From positions 186,001 through 250,000 of the forward strand of contig JANWVY010000001.1 in assembly GCA_025056455.1 (NCBI GenBank): a DNA stretch of 64,000 bases, in the 5' to 3' direction. How positions within the stretch are numbered: the stretch's first letter is position 1; every line of letters begins with the position of its first letter. The translations under genes and the position numbers were made by a program. The notes under the pieces were generated by a model, which did no database searches, was not told the origin of the DNA, and saw only the letters and a list, made by a program, of their open reading frames with translations. Positions 33,347 to 42,145 of the stretch are shown here, in pieces. The DNA comes from Bryobacteraceae bacterium (GTDB lineage Bacteria > Acidobacteriota > Terriglobia > Bryobacterales > Bryobacteraceae).

Positions 33347-34750
33347 CTAGCGCGCGACCCCGATCGCATACATGGCGGCGCTGGTTCGCACATACAGCCG
33401 CCCCTCCGCAATCGCGGGCGTCGCGAAAATGTCTTCTTGAAAATCGTTGACCGAGAGGATTTCCCAATCTGGCTGGGCCTTTACAACAACGACTTTCCCG
33501 TGTTCGCTGGCGACAAAAACACAGTCTCCGGCAGCCACCGGTGAGGCGTAATATCCTTCCAGAGCTCCCTGTAACCGCCCTTGCTTGAACACCTCTCCGG
33601 TTTTAGGATTCAAGGTGGTGAAGATGCCCCCTGTACGCACAAGGAATAATGTGTTGCGATAGAGCAGGGGCATGGGCACGTCAGGCAAGGATTTGTCGAA
33701 ACGCCACAACAGGTGTGTTTCTGTCACATCGCCGCGGCCACCAAGTTTCACCGCGAGCAGGCCGTTTCTAGCGGCACGCCGGGCGCGATAAAAACCCCAA
33801 TCGCGGGCGTTCAGAGTGCCGTCTTTATCCAGATCAATCGCTTGCCAGCTTCCGCTGTGACGCAGGTCCACGGGGACCTCCTCGGGACTCAGCTTGCCGT
33901 CGCCGTTGTGATCTGCAAAACGGATCACTTCTTCAAAACCTGGTAGATCACGCTGCTGGCCGGGGTCTCCGCCTGGCGCCCATCCATTGAAGTAAAGGGT
34001 GTCGCCCTCGATCACCGGCGCCGATTTGGGTTGCCAGGTCAACCCGCGGAGCCACCAGAGTTTTTCGCCCGTTCTTGCAGAGTAAGAAACCATTTGATAA
34101 GAGCCGGGCAGAATGACCTCGGCTTCCCTGCCCTCGGGCTCGTAGACCGCTGGCGAAGAGAAACCATGAACAAAATCGGGACGGTCTGCCTTCCAGACAA
34201 CCTTGCCGCGGTCCTTGTCCACGGCGAGAAGAAAGGCGTTTGTGTCTTGATCGCAGGCGAGAATGACCAGATTGCGAGCAAGGACTGGAGACGCCGCCAT
34301 GCCATGCAGGTTGTGAAACGGACCGAGCGGAAGACGCCAGCGCTCGTCGCCGTCCAGCGTATAGGAGATTAAGCCAAAGTCACTGAAAAAGACATAGAGG
34401 TTTTTCCCGTCGGTGACAGGTGTGGGCGAAGCAGCATGATTGAGCGGGTGACGCGCTTCAGACCGAGTTTGGGGCAAGGCCCGCCGCCAGAGATATTTTC
34501 CTGTAACGCGGTCGAGACAAAATGTTTCCAGCTTCTGCTCCCAAGCCCCCGTGAGACAAAGATTCTTCCCAGCCACGACTGGGGACGATTTGCCTGGTGG
34601 AACCTCCGTACGCCAGAGCGTATTTTTTTGCGGGGAGAATTCCACAGGAAGCACTTGCCCGGCGGCGTAGCCCAGGCCTTTTAAGCCGCGTAGCTGGGGC
34701 CACTCTGCGGAGGCGGCAAGCGCGAAAGCGACCATGGCGGTTGCAAACAC
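33347..34750 (-). CDS. Secreted PQQ-like beta-propeller protein with EF-hand insert
   Basis: 467 residues from a GTG start, with a signal-like N-terminus (MFATAMVAFALAASAEWPQLRG). Propeller blades of the PQQ-repeat type recur: LCLTGAWEQKLETFCLDRVTGKYLWRR, YVFFSDFGLISYTLDGDERWRL, CVFVASEHGKVVVVKAQPDWEIL. The usual WPQLRG start is typical of 'outer membrane protein assembly factor BamB-like' secreted proteins in Acidobacteriota and Planctomycetes. At about residues 275-330 there is an inserted pair of EF-hand loops (DHNGDGKLSPEE and DLDKDGTLNARD), so calcium binding is likely. Not a PQQ-dependent dehydrogenase: the catalytic residues of that group are not evident. Confidence 0.8.
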   Translation of the reverse strand: MFATAMVAFALAASAEWPQLRGLKGLGYAAGQVLPVEFSPQKNTLWRTEVPPGKSSPVVAGKNLCLTGAWEQKLETFCLDRVTGKYLWRRALPQTRSEARHPLNHAASPTPVTDGKNLYVFFSDFGLISYTLDGDERWRLPLGPFHNLHGMAASPVLARNLVILACDQDTNAFLLAVDKDRGKVVWKADRPDFVHGFSSPAVYEPEGREAEVILPGSYQMVSYSARTGEKLWWLRGLTWQPKSAPVIEGDTLYFNGWAPGGDPGQQRDLPGFEEVIRFADHNGDGKLSPEEVPVDLRHSGSWQAIDLDKDGTLNARDWGFYRARRAARNGLLAVKLGGRGDVTETHLLWRFDKSLPDVPMPLLYRNTLFLVRTGGIFTTLNPKTGEVFKQGRLQGALEGYYASPVAAGDCVFVASEHGKVVVVKAQPDWEILSVNDFQEDIFATPAIAEGRLYVRTSAAMYAIGVAR

Positions 34751-34790
34751 GCTTCACATCGTATCGCGTCTGGCAGCCGCAGGGAGAAAC

Positions 34791-34825
34791 AAAAACCCCG
34801 GGGTCCCGTTGCAGAGACCCCGGGG
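34791..34825 (-). terminator. Strong rho-independent terminator downstream of TonB-dependent receptor
   Basis: CCCCGGGGTC (34796-34805) and GACCCCGGGG (34816-34825) form a perfect ten-base-pair stem with a ten-base loop. On the minus strand a T5 run (34795-34791) and then GTTTC follow at once. It lies 23 bases after the receptor stop codon and isolates that gene from the PQQ-propeller gene. Confidence 0.9.
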
Positions 34826-34847
34826 AGAGAAAAGTTCCGGTTGAAGG

Positions 34848-37214
34848 CTAGAACTGGAGGCGCATGCCAAACCGGAATTGCCGGTCATTGCTGCGATCGG
34901 CCGTGGTAATGGCCATGAAATTATTGGCGTTGATGATGTTGCCCGCGGCATCCACCACCATGTTAGAGACGTTGTTCTGCGGATTGCCGAAGCGCGGCGT
35001 GTTGGTCACGTTGTAGCCTTCAGCTCGGAATTCGATTTTCATGCGTTCCTTGACTTCGAAGATCTTGAACATGCTGGCCGTGGTGGTGAAGAAACCAGGA
35101 CCACGGAAGGCGTTGCGACCGGTGGTTCCAAAGCGGAAAACGTTCGCAGGCCGCCCGACGTTCGGATCGCGGAAGGACGAGGGTGCATAGAACGACGTTC
35201 CAGGTCCGAACTGGTTGGTCTTGACAAGAGGACCAGCCAGGTCGGCTGTCTGCGTGCTGCCGGGAGCATTCAAAGAAACGCCGGAGGCAACGACGGTGAA
35301 CGGAGTGCCGGAGTAGGCCGAGAAGGTGCCGTTGGCCTTCCAGCCGCCGAAGATCCAGTTGGCCGGACCGCTCATGGCGAACTTCTTGCCTTTCCCAAAT
35401 GGCAGATCGTAGGTGAAGGCGTTGACGTACATGAAGGTGCGGTCATAACCTGCGAGAGCGCGGTTGCGGCGGATGGCCGGCTCCCAGTTGGTCAGCGGCA
35501 GCCCGGCCCAGCCATCATCATCGAACATGTTGATGGTCTTTGACCAGGTGAAGCTGTTCTTCATGAAGAAGCCATTCGAGAACTGCCGGTCCGCTGTCAG
35601 CTGTAAGGCGTGATAGTTCCCGCTGGCGAATCCATCCCACATGTTGAGAGCGATGTTGCCGTTGCGGGCGAAGAAGGGACGCCCCGTGGGACCTGCGCCG
35701 GGCGCCGCAGCATTGATGTCACGGTCACCCATTTGCCGCACGGTTTGCGTTCCAACATAGGCAGCGCTGGCAATGAAGTTGGCAGGCAAGCGCCGCTCGA
35801 TGGTGAAATTCCAGCTTTGGATATAGCCCCGGTTCAACTGGCCGCCCCACGGGCTCCGGGGTCCCATATCGACGTTCCGCGGCAACTCGATGACGCCGCG
35901 AGACACGTCCGGAGTGGGAACCTCGGGAATACCGCGGTCCAACGTCGTTAGCACACCATACTGGTCGGCGGCAGCGTTGCTCGCGGTGATCGTAGCTGGA
36001 TACAGGCCGCGTAAGGGTCGCGAGAAGGGTAGCGGGTTGGGCGTCAGACCGTAGCCGGAACGGATCACGGTGTTTTCGCCCAGCTTGTACGCGAAGCCGA
36101 CACGCGGAGCAATCAGCCTCCGGGAGACCGTAATGCCAACGTTACGCGGCGTGTTGCCAAGTCCGCCGAGGTAGACCAGGTTGGAGGCCGGGTCCCAGCG
36201 CTCGATTCCTCGATTGCCACGGTGAATGAGCGGGTAATACTCCCAGCGCACTCCCAGGTTCAGGGTCAACTTGCGGTTGACCTGCCAGCGATCGCGGAAA
36301 TAGAAGCCATGCTGCCACTCCCGCGTCTGCATAAGGAAGAACTGGACCGACTTCGAATACGAGGTTACTACCCCGAGCAAGGCGGAAGCATAGGAGTTGA
36401 TCGAGCGGGCGACGCCTCCTTGCACCATCGTGGCGTTGCCGCCAAAGTCGATTGCGCCCCGGGGATTCGCTGTCTCGGGCTGCCAGTGATTCATGGCGTG
36501 GCGCACTAAATCGTAGCCGAAACGGAACTCATGCTGACCGCTGATTTTGCTGAAATTCGTTGAGTAGGTGATGCTGCGGTCATTCCGGAATAAGGGAATC
36601 CAGGTTGCTGTTTGGCCCCAGGTGGAAAAGCCGTGAATGAAGACGGGCATGCCCGAGTATCGCAGGTCGTTGGCATAGGCGCGACCGCCATTGGTGCCAG
36701 GGATGCGGAAGGTCTCCAAACCCCAGTTCTTGCCGAAGTCCAAGCCGCTCACGCTCTGGTCAAACCTCGTGTAGCCGAACACGCCATCCACAAGGAAGGT
36801 TGGAGAGATCGAGTAGTTGAAACCGACGGTCGGCAACTGGACCGTTGTGTCGCCGTTGCCCGGGCTGGCCGCGCCAATGGCTGGCCCTACCAGCGGACCG
36901 AAAGGCACCAAGCCAGTCACGGGGGCATCCATGCGGCTATATTTGCCCCACACCATCAACTTGTCGTTCACGTTCCAGTTGGTCTTGAAGTCATAGTTGT
37001 TACGGTCTAGCTTAAAGGTGCCCGACGCCACGAAGTTTTGCTGGAGCCCAAAAGCGTCGGTAGCCGGGCGATTGGGCAGCGGAGCGAGTTTTTGAATTTC
37101 GTTGAAGATCGGACTGATCCGGTTTGAAGGAATAATGTTATTGGGAAATGGCTGACGGCCCGCACCGTTCGGCTGACCGGTGTTGGGGTCGTAGATGATG
37201 GACAGGGCCGTCAA
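34848..37214 (-). CDS. TonB-dependent receptor, Oar-like, C-terminal barrel part (frame broken)
   Basis: 788 residues that start from a TTG in mid-protein (TALSIIYDPNTGQPNGAG) with no signal or plug. The barrel shows family blocks such as NWNVNDKLMVWGKYSRMDA, RDRWQVNRKLTLNLGVRWEYYP and FFMKNSFTWSKTINMFDDDG, and ends RQFRFGMRLQF with the usual terminal Phe. It continues the protein of 37211-38224 in a shifted frame; the four-base overlap TTGA is incidental. One extra C in the CCC at 37228-37230 would join them as VRRGDFSALTALS, a common sequence in Oar-like proteins, giving about 1125 residues. A strong terminator follows at 34791-34825. Confidence 0.87.
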   Translation of the reverse strand: MTALSIIYDPNTGQPNGAGRQPFPNNIIPSNRISPIFNEIQKLAPLPNRPATDAFGLQQNFVASGTFKLDRNNYDFKTNWNVNDKLMVWGKYSRMDAPVTGLVPFGPLVGPAIGAASPGNGDTTVQLPTVGFNYSISPTFLVDGVFGYTRFDQSVSGLDFGKNWGLETFRIPGTNGGRAYANDLRYSGMPVFIHGFSTWGQTATWIPLFRNDRSITYSTNFSKISGQHEFRFGYDLVRHAMNHWQPETANPRGAIDFGGNATMVQGGVARSINSYASALLGVVTSYSKSVQFFLMQTREWQHGFYFRDRWQVNRKLTLNLGVRWEYYPLIHRGNRGIERWDPASNLVYLGGLGNTPRNVGITVSRRLIAPRVGFAYKLGENTVIRSGYGLTPNPLPFSRPLRGLYPATITASNAAADQYGVLTTLDRGIPEVPTPDVSRGVIELPRNVDMGPRSPWGGQLNRGYIQSWNFTIERRLPANFIASAAYVGTQTVRQMGDRDINAAAPGAGPTGRPFFARNGNIALNMWDGFASGNYHALQLTADRQFSNGFFMKNSFTWSKTINMFDDDGWAGLPLTNWEPAIRRNRALAGYDRTFMYVNAFTYDLPFGKGKKFAMSGPANWIFGGWKANGTFSAYSGTPFTVVASGVSLNAPGSTQTADLAGPLVKTNQFGPGTSFYAPSSFRDPNVGRPANVFRFGTTGRNAFRGPGFFTTTASMFKIFEVKERMKIEFRAEGYNVTNTPRFGNPQNNVSNMVVDAAGNIINANNFMAITTADRSNDRQFRFGMRLQF

Positions 37215-38224
37215 AGCGCTAAAGTCGCCCGGCGCACGTTCTCCGGAGGCACGCTGTACTCTCCCACTTGCCCAGAACGCTCGGTTGTGCGCTCAAAACT
37301 GCCGAAGAAGAAGAGCTTGTTCTTCTTGATGGGGCCTCCAAGCGTGCCGCCAAAAATATTCATGTTGGCCATGGGCAGCCGGGTGATACGGTCAAAAAAG
37401 TGGCGAGCCTTTAATCGCTGGTTTTGGTGATACCAGAAGCCGACGCCGTGAAACTCGTTCGTGCCGCTTTTTGTGCTCACGGTGATCGCGGCGCCTCCCG
37501 CCATGCCTTGCTCGGCGTCCATCGAACCAGTGGTGACGTTGACGGTCTCAATGGATTCCACGGGCTGCACATAAACGGTGTGGTGCGGCAACCAGATGAA
37601 CACATTCGTTGCACCATCGACGCGAGTATTGTTGTTGTTGCGATTCGTGCCATTCACGTTGGTGGTTAGGGCGCGAGCGGGCGTGTCGACCACTGCGTTT
37701 TGAAAAGCAGCGGGCGTGGCTCCAGGCACCAAGTTGATCAAGGTCTGGTAGTTGCGGTATGCCGGTAGCGGCAGCTCTTGAATCTGCTTGGCAGCGATGG
37801 AGGTTGAGACATCGGACTTCTCCGTTTTTAGCGCCGCCTCGGTCGCGGTCACCGTCACGGACTCAGTGATAGCGCCCACTTCAAGTTTGGCGTCGGTTCG
37901 GAGCACAGTGTTTACGGTCACCTCAAGACCGGTTTGCTTGTAGGTCCGGAACCCGTTGGCTTTAATCTCCAATTCGTACACGCCGGCTGGCAAAGCCGGG
38001 AAATTGAACCGGCCCATTTCATCCGCTGACGTTTCACGCTTGGCGCCCGTGGCCGTATTGGTCACGGTCACCTGAGCGTTAGCCACGGCAGCTCCACTCG
38101 GATCTGTGATGTTGCCTAGGAGCGAGCCGTAGATGACTTGTGCTGGCGCTGATTGTGGAAAACACAAGATGAGCGCGAAAAGTAGGCCCGCTAGGCAGGC
38201 TATTCTCGCTTTTGTCAGAATCAT
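37211..38224 (-). CDS. TonB-dependent receptor, Oar-like, N-terminal part (frame broken)
   Basis: 337 residues: signal peptide (ILTKARIACLAGLLFALILC then FPQSAPAQ), a carboxypeptidase-regulatory-like domain (GSLLGNITDPSGAAVANAQVTVT..., about residues 33-115), and the plug with QELPLPAYRNYQTLINLVPG and ITVSTKSGTNEFHGVGF. The frame ends ENVRRATLAL where paralogues read RRGDFSAL, so a single base is missing at the CCC/GGG at 37228-37230. Upstream (38225-38454) there is a T-rich leader and a perfect palindrome at 38281-38292 before the divergent DUF1592 gene. Confidence 0.87.
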   Translation of the reverse strand: MILTKARIACLAGLLFALILCFPQSAPAQVIYGSLLGNITDPSGAAVANAQVTVTNTATGAKRETSADEMGRFNFPALPAGVYELEIKANGFRTYKQTGLEVTVNTVLRTDAKLEVGAITESVTVTATEAALKTEKSDVSTSIAAKQIQELPLPAYRNYQTLINLVPGATPAAFQNAVVDTPARALTTNVNGTNRNNNNTRVDGATNVFIWLPHHTVYVQPVESIETVNVTTGSMDAEQGMAGGAAITVSTKSGTNEFHGVGFWYHQNQRLKARHFFDRITRLPMANMNIFGGTLGGPIKKNKLFFFGSFERTTERSGQVGEYSVPPENVRRATLAL

Positions 38225-38280
38225 GGATTTCCCCTTTCTCCCTTTGCAATCGAAGCAAAACCTTCGTAGCGGCTTCTTTT

Positions 38281-38292
38281 TTACTTAAGTAA
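38281..38292. promoter_or_regulatory. Perfect 12-base palindrome in divergent intergenic region
   Basis: TTACTTAAGTAA is fully self-complementary and AT-rich in an otherwise GC-rich spacer. It lies 57 bases upstream of the receptor start and about 160 upstream of the DUF1592 start. It could be an operator for either gene. Confidence 0.35.
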
Positions 38293-38454
38293 GCCCGATG
38301 TTGGCCATAGAATAGCGCAAATCACAGTCCCGGCGGGGACGGCGTTCCGGGCGGGAAGGCACGATATCGAGTGCACGGCCAGGTCGCGCCGGACGAGCGA
38401 CCCCTCGAGAACGGGCTCCAGGCAGGATATACTGAAGCCAGCTTTGAAGGTGCG

Positions 38455-40794
38455 ATGACCTCGACATGGAGGACAATCTTGCTCATCGTGCCGGCCCTGT
38501 GCGCGGCGTGGCAGCTTGAGGGGGCCGCCGCCGGCCCGGTTTCCCCGTCCAGCCTCGTTGAGCGTTACTGCGTGGCGTGCCACAACTCAAACACTAAGGC
38601 TGGGAATCTCACCTTAGACCCGGCCACGGCGCTCCAACCTGGCAAACAGCCTGAAGTTTGGGAAAAGGTGGTTCGCCGCTTGCGCGCCCGTTCGATGCCA
38701 CCTGGCGGCGTTCCTCGGCCAGACGAAGCGACCTACTCCCACCTCGTTGCGCAGCTTGAGTCACTCCTGGATCAAGCGGCAGCCAAAAATCCGAACCCCG
38801 GTCGCACCGACGCCTTCCGTCGTCTCAACCGCAGTGAATATCAAAACGCAATTCGCGATCTCTTGGAGCTGGAGCTGGAGGCGACGGGGCTGCTACCGGC
38901 TGATGACTCGAGCCACGGCTTTGATCATGTCACGGTGGCCAATCTGTCGCCTACGCTCATGGAGCGGTACTTGAACGCAGCCCAAAAGATCAGCCGCTTG
39001 GCCGTGGGGCTGCCGGGACGGTCTCCGGGTGGTGAAACCTTTCAGCTTCCGGCCGACTTGACGCAGGAAGAACATGTCGAGTCGCTCCCACTCGGCACGC
39101 GAGGCGGGCTGGCGGTCCGCTACAGCTTTCCGGCGGATGCCGAGTATGAAATTCAGGTGCGCTTGCAGCGCGATCGGAATGAACATGTGGAAGGGCTGCG
39201 CCAGGCACACGACTTGGAGATTTCCATCGATGGCGTGCGCGTCGGCCTGTTTACCGTGCGCCCTCCTGCCTCGCCCGACCACTCCCAGGTCGATCAGCAC
39301 CTCAAAGTACGAATCCCGGTGAAGGCAGGTCCGCATACCGTGATTGCGGCCTTTCCGAAAAAAGCTTCTCCGCTGCTTGAGACCGAGCGGCAACCTTATG
39401 CGGCCCACTTTAATATGGACCGCCATCCGCGCATCAACCCAGCAGTTTTCTCGCTGACGATCAACGGGCCTTACGCCGTCCAAGCCCCGGGAGACACGCC
39501 CAGCCGCAAACGCATTTTCGTTTGCCGGCCAGCCAGTCTAGAAGAAGAAGAAACCTGCGCGCAGCGCATTCTCACGACCCTGCTGCGCCGCGCCTGGCGG
39601 CGCCCGGTGAACGAGGCCGATCTCCGGCGTCCGTTCGAATTTTTCCGCCAAGGGCGCAAAAGCGGTGGTTTTGAAGCAGGCATCGAGATGGGGTTGCGGG
39701 CAATCTTGGTGAGCCCGGAGTTTTTGTTCCGGATCGAACGCGATCCGCCAGGCCTGAAAGCGGGCGAAGCCTACCGCTTGAGCGATGTGGAGCTGGCTAG
39801 CCGGCTTTCATTTTTTCTCTGGAGTAGCATTCCGGATGAAGAGCTGTTGGAGGCGGCCAGTCGCGGCTTGCTGAGCCAGCCGGGGGCACTCGACAAGCAA
39901 GCGCTTCGCTTGCTGGCCGACGCTCGTTCGCAAGCTCTCACTCGCAACTTCGCCGGTCAATGGCTTCATTTGCGCAACTTGGCGAGCGTGACGCCGGACA
40001 TGCGCCTGTTCCCCGATTTCGACGACAATCTGCGGCAGGCGTTTCGGAAAGAAACGGAGCTGTTCTTTGAGAGCATCGTGCGCGAAGACCGTCCCGTTAC
40101 TGATCTGCTCAGCGCTCGCTATACATATTTGAACGAGCGGCTGGCCAAACACTACGGAATTGCCAACGTATACGGCAGCCGGTTTCGGCGCGTCGAGCTG
40201 CCTGCTGGCTCCATGCGCGGAGGGTTGCTCCGCCACGGCAGCATTCTGACCGTCACCTCGTACGCGACGCGCACCTCACCGGTGATTCGCGGCAGCTGGA
40301 TTCTGGCCAACCTACTCGGCTTGCCCCCTCCACCTCCGCCGCCCGGGGTTCCTGCGCTCAAAGAGAACACCAGCAGTCTGAAACCCTTACCGCTGCGCGA
40401 GCGTCTGGCCCAGCATCGCGCCAACGCGGCCTGCGCCAGTTGCCACCGGTTGATGGACCCCATTGGTTTTGCTCTGGAAAATTATGATGCAGTCGGGCGC
40501 TGGCGCGATCAGGAAGGGGGCCGAGCGGTGGATGCCTCGGGGAGCTTTGTGGACGGCGCTCCAGTGGAAGGGGTAGCAGGGTTAGAGAAAGCAATTCTCG
40601 CCCGGCCAGAGTTGTTTCTGGTTGCTTTTACGGAAAAGCTTTTGACGTATGCGTTGGGCCGTGGGTTGGAGTACTATGATGCGCCAGCAGTCCGCCAGGT
40701 GCTCGCCGAGGCTCGCCAACAGCAGTACCGCTTTTCCTCGTTTGTTCGAGGGATTATTCACAGCACACCATTTCAGATGAGGAGGGCTCCATGA
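38455..40794 (+). CDS. DUF1592/DUF1587/DUF1588-type cytochrome c-like protein, exported
   Basis: 779 residues. The ATG at 38455 has a GAAGG ribosome site and begins a signal peptide (MTSTWRTILLIVPALCAAWQ); an in-frame start further upstream would spoil it. Near residue 38 is a haem-type motif CVACH, and near the C-terminus CASCHRLMDPIGFALENYD, the hallmark of the DUF1588 region. Domain order is planctomycete-type cytochrome domain, DUF1587, DUF1595, DUF1592, DUF1588, DUF1585. The family is abundant in Planctomycetes and Acidobacteriota and its function is unknown; it is nearly always paired with DUF1552, as here. Its stop overlaps the DUF1552 start by four bases. Confidence 0.88.
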   Translation: MTSTWRTILLIVPALCAAWQLEGAAAGPVSPSSLVERYCVACHNSNTKAGNLTLDPATALQPGKQPEVWEKVVRRLRARSMPPGGVPRPDEATYSHLVAQLESLLDQAAAKNPNPGRTDAFRRLNRSEYQNAIRDLLELELEATGLLPADDSSHGFDHVTVANLSPTLMERYLNAAQKISRLAVGLPGRSPGGETFQLPADLTQEEHVESLPLGTRGGLAVRYSFPADAEYEIQVRLQRDRNEHVEGLRQAHDLEISIDGVRVGLFTVRPPASPDHSQVDQHLKVRIPVKAGPHTVIAAFPKKASPLLETERQPYAAHFNMDRHPRINPAVFSLTINGPYAVQAPGDTPSRKRIFVCRPASLEEEETCAQRILTTLLRRAWRRPVNEADLRRPFEFFRQGRKSGGFEAGIEMGLRAILVSPEFLFRIERDPPGLKAGEAYRLSDVELASRLSFFLWSSIPDEELLEAASRGLLSQPGALDKQALRLLADARSQALTRNFAGQWLHLRNLASVTPDMRLFPDFDDNLRQAFRKETELFFESIVREDRPVTDLLSARYTYLNERLAKHYGIANVYGSRFRRVELPAGSMRGGLLRHGSILTVTSYATRTSPVIRGSWILANLLGLPPPPPPPGVPALKENTSSLKPLPLRERLAQHRANAACASCHRLMDPIGFALENYDAVGRWRDQEGGRAVDASGSFVDGAPVEGVAGLEKAILARPELFLVAFTEKLLTYALGRGLEYYDAPAVRQVLAEARQQQYRFSSFVRGIIHSTPFQMRRAP

Positions 40795-42131
40795 TTGTCA
40801 CCCGGAAGGCTTTGAGCCGGCGCACCCTGCTGCGGGGCGCTGGAGCTGCCGTGGCGTTGCCCTTGCTGGATGCGATGATGCCCGCGATGACGGCGCTTGC
40901 AGCCAGCCCGGCCAAACCAGTGCGCCGGATTGGATACGTTTATATGCCCATGGGCGCAACGATCTCGGCCTGGACTCCCCCTGGTGACAATTTGAAGGTT
41001 CTCTCCCCTTCGCTCCAGTCGCTTGTGAACGTCGCCGACTACGTGACTGTCTTAACCAACTTGGAATTGCGCAACGCCTATCCTGGCACCCATGCCACTT
41101 CGAACGCCTCGTTTCTCAGTTGCGCCAAGGCCAAATGGACGGAAAGCAGCGATTATTTTTTGGGAACGACGGCGGATCAAATTGCGGCGCAACAGATTGG
41201 GCAGCAGACCAAGCTGCCGTCCCTTGAGCTCGCGATGGACCTGCTGCGAACAGTGGGCCAGTGCGATAACGGCTACGCCTGTGTTTATCAGAACAATCTT
41301 TCTTGGGCCTCACCGACAACCCCGCTGCCCGCAGAAGCGCATCCGCGCGTGGTATTTGAACGGTTGTTTGGAGACGGCGGAAGCAGTGCCGATCGGCTGG
41401 CGGAACTACGCCAGCAGTCGAGCCTGCTCGACTGGGTTCGGGACGACATTGTGAGACTACAGAAGCAGCTCGGTCCTGCAGATCGCCGAAGGGTGAACGA
41501 TTACTTAGAGAGCGTACGGGAGGTGGAGCGCCGGATCCAAAAAGCGGAAGCCGCGACGCAAGAGGCGCAGCTGCCAGATTTGGACCGCCCGGTAGGAGTT
41601 CCCGCTGCCTATGCTGACCATGCCCGTCTGATGTTCGATCTACAAGTGCTCGCCCTTCAGGGTGACGTGACGCGTGTCATCTCGTTCCAGCTGGCCCGGG
41701 AGACCAGCAACCGGGCCTATCCTGAGATCGGGGTGCCTGAGGCTCACCACCCGCTCACCCATCACGGCGGCGATCCGGAGAAGATGGCTAAAGTGGCCAA
41801 GATTAACGCCTTCCACGTGTCGCTCTTTGCTTGGTTTTTGGAAAAATTGAAGGCGACGCCTGATGGTGATGGCAATCTGCTGGATCACTGCGTGTATCTC
41901 TACGGCAGCGGGATGGGCAATCCGGACCTGCATGATCATGTGAACCTGCCGATCTTAGTGGCCGGTGGGCTGGCAGGCCGGCGTCCTGGCGGGCGGCACA
42001 TCCGCTACGAAACCCCAGCGCCGCTGGCGAACTTGCACCTCACCCTGCTCGACCGGGCGGGCGTGAAACTCGAGGCCTTCGCCGATAGCACCGGCAAGAT
42101 CCCGGAGCTGATGGAGCCCCTCGCCATTTAG
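40791..42131 (+). CDS. DUF1552 family protein with Tat signal
   Basis: 446 residues. The N-terminus has a twin-arginine signal: SRRTLLRGAGAAVALPLLDAM. The body follows the DUF1552 pattern (RIGYVYMPMGATISAWTP, LTNLELRNAYPGTHATSNASFLS, LLDHCVYLYGSGMGNPDLHDHVNLPIL). The last motif resembles the alkaline-phosphatase-like DUF1501 group in using Asp/His residues, so a metal-dependent hydrolase-like fold is possible. The Tat signal means it is exported folded. Start codon overlaps the DUF1592 gene (ATGA), so synthesis is coupled, and the ankyrin gene follows 14 bases after its stop. Confidence 0.88.
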   Translation: MIVTRKALSRRTLLRGAGAAVALPLLDAMMPAMTALAASPAKPVRRIGYVYMPMGATISAWTPPGDNLKVLSPSLQSLVNVADYVTVLTNLELRNAYPGTHATSNASFLSCAKAKWTESSDYFLGTTADQIAAQQIGQQTKLPSLELAMDLLRTVGQCDNGYACVYQNNLSWASPTTPLPAEAHPRVVFERLFGDGGSSADRLAELRQQSSLLDWVRDDIVRLQKQLGPADRRRVNDYLESVREVERRIQKAEAATQEAQLPDLDRPVGVPAAYADHARLMFDLQVLALQGDVTRVISFQLARETSNRAYPEIGVPEAHHPLTHHGGDPEKMAKVAKINAFHVSLFAWFLEKLKATPDGDGNLLDHCVYLYGSGMGNPDLHDHVNLPILVAGGLAGRRPGGRHIRYETPAPLANLHLTLLDRAGVKLEAFADSTGKIPELMEPLAI

Positions 42132-42145
42132 GTTCGGAAAGTCCC

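Noticed and set aside
38358-38376. GGCACG followed by GTGCAC as a sigma-54 promoter before DUF1592
   Set aside because: The GG-to-GC distance is three bases too long.
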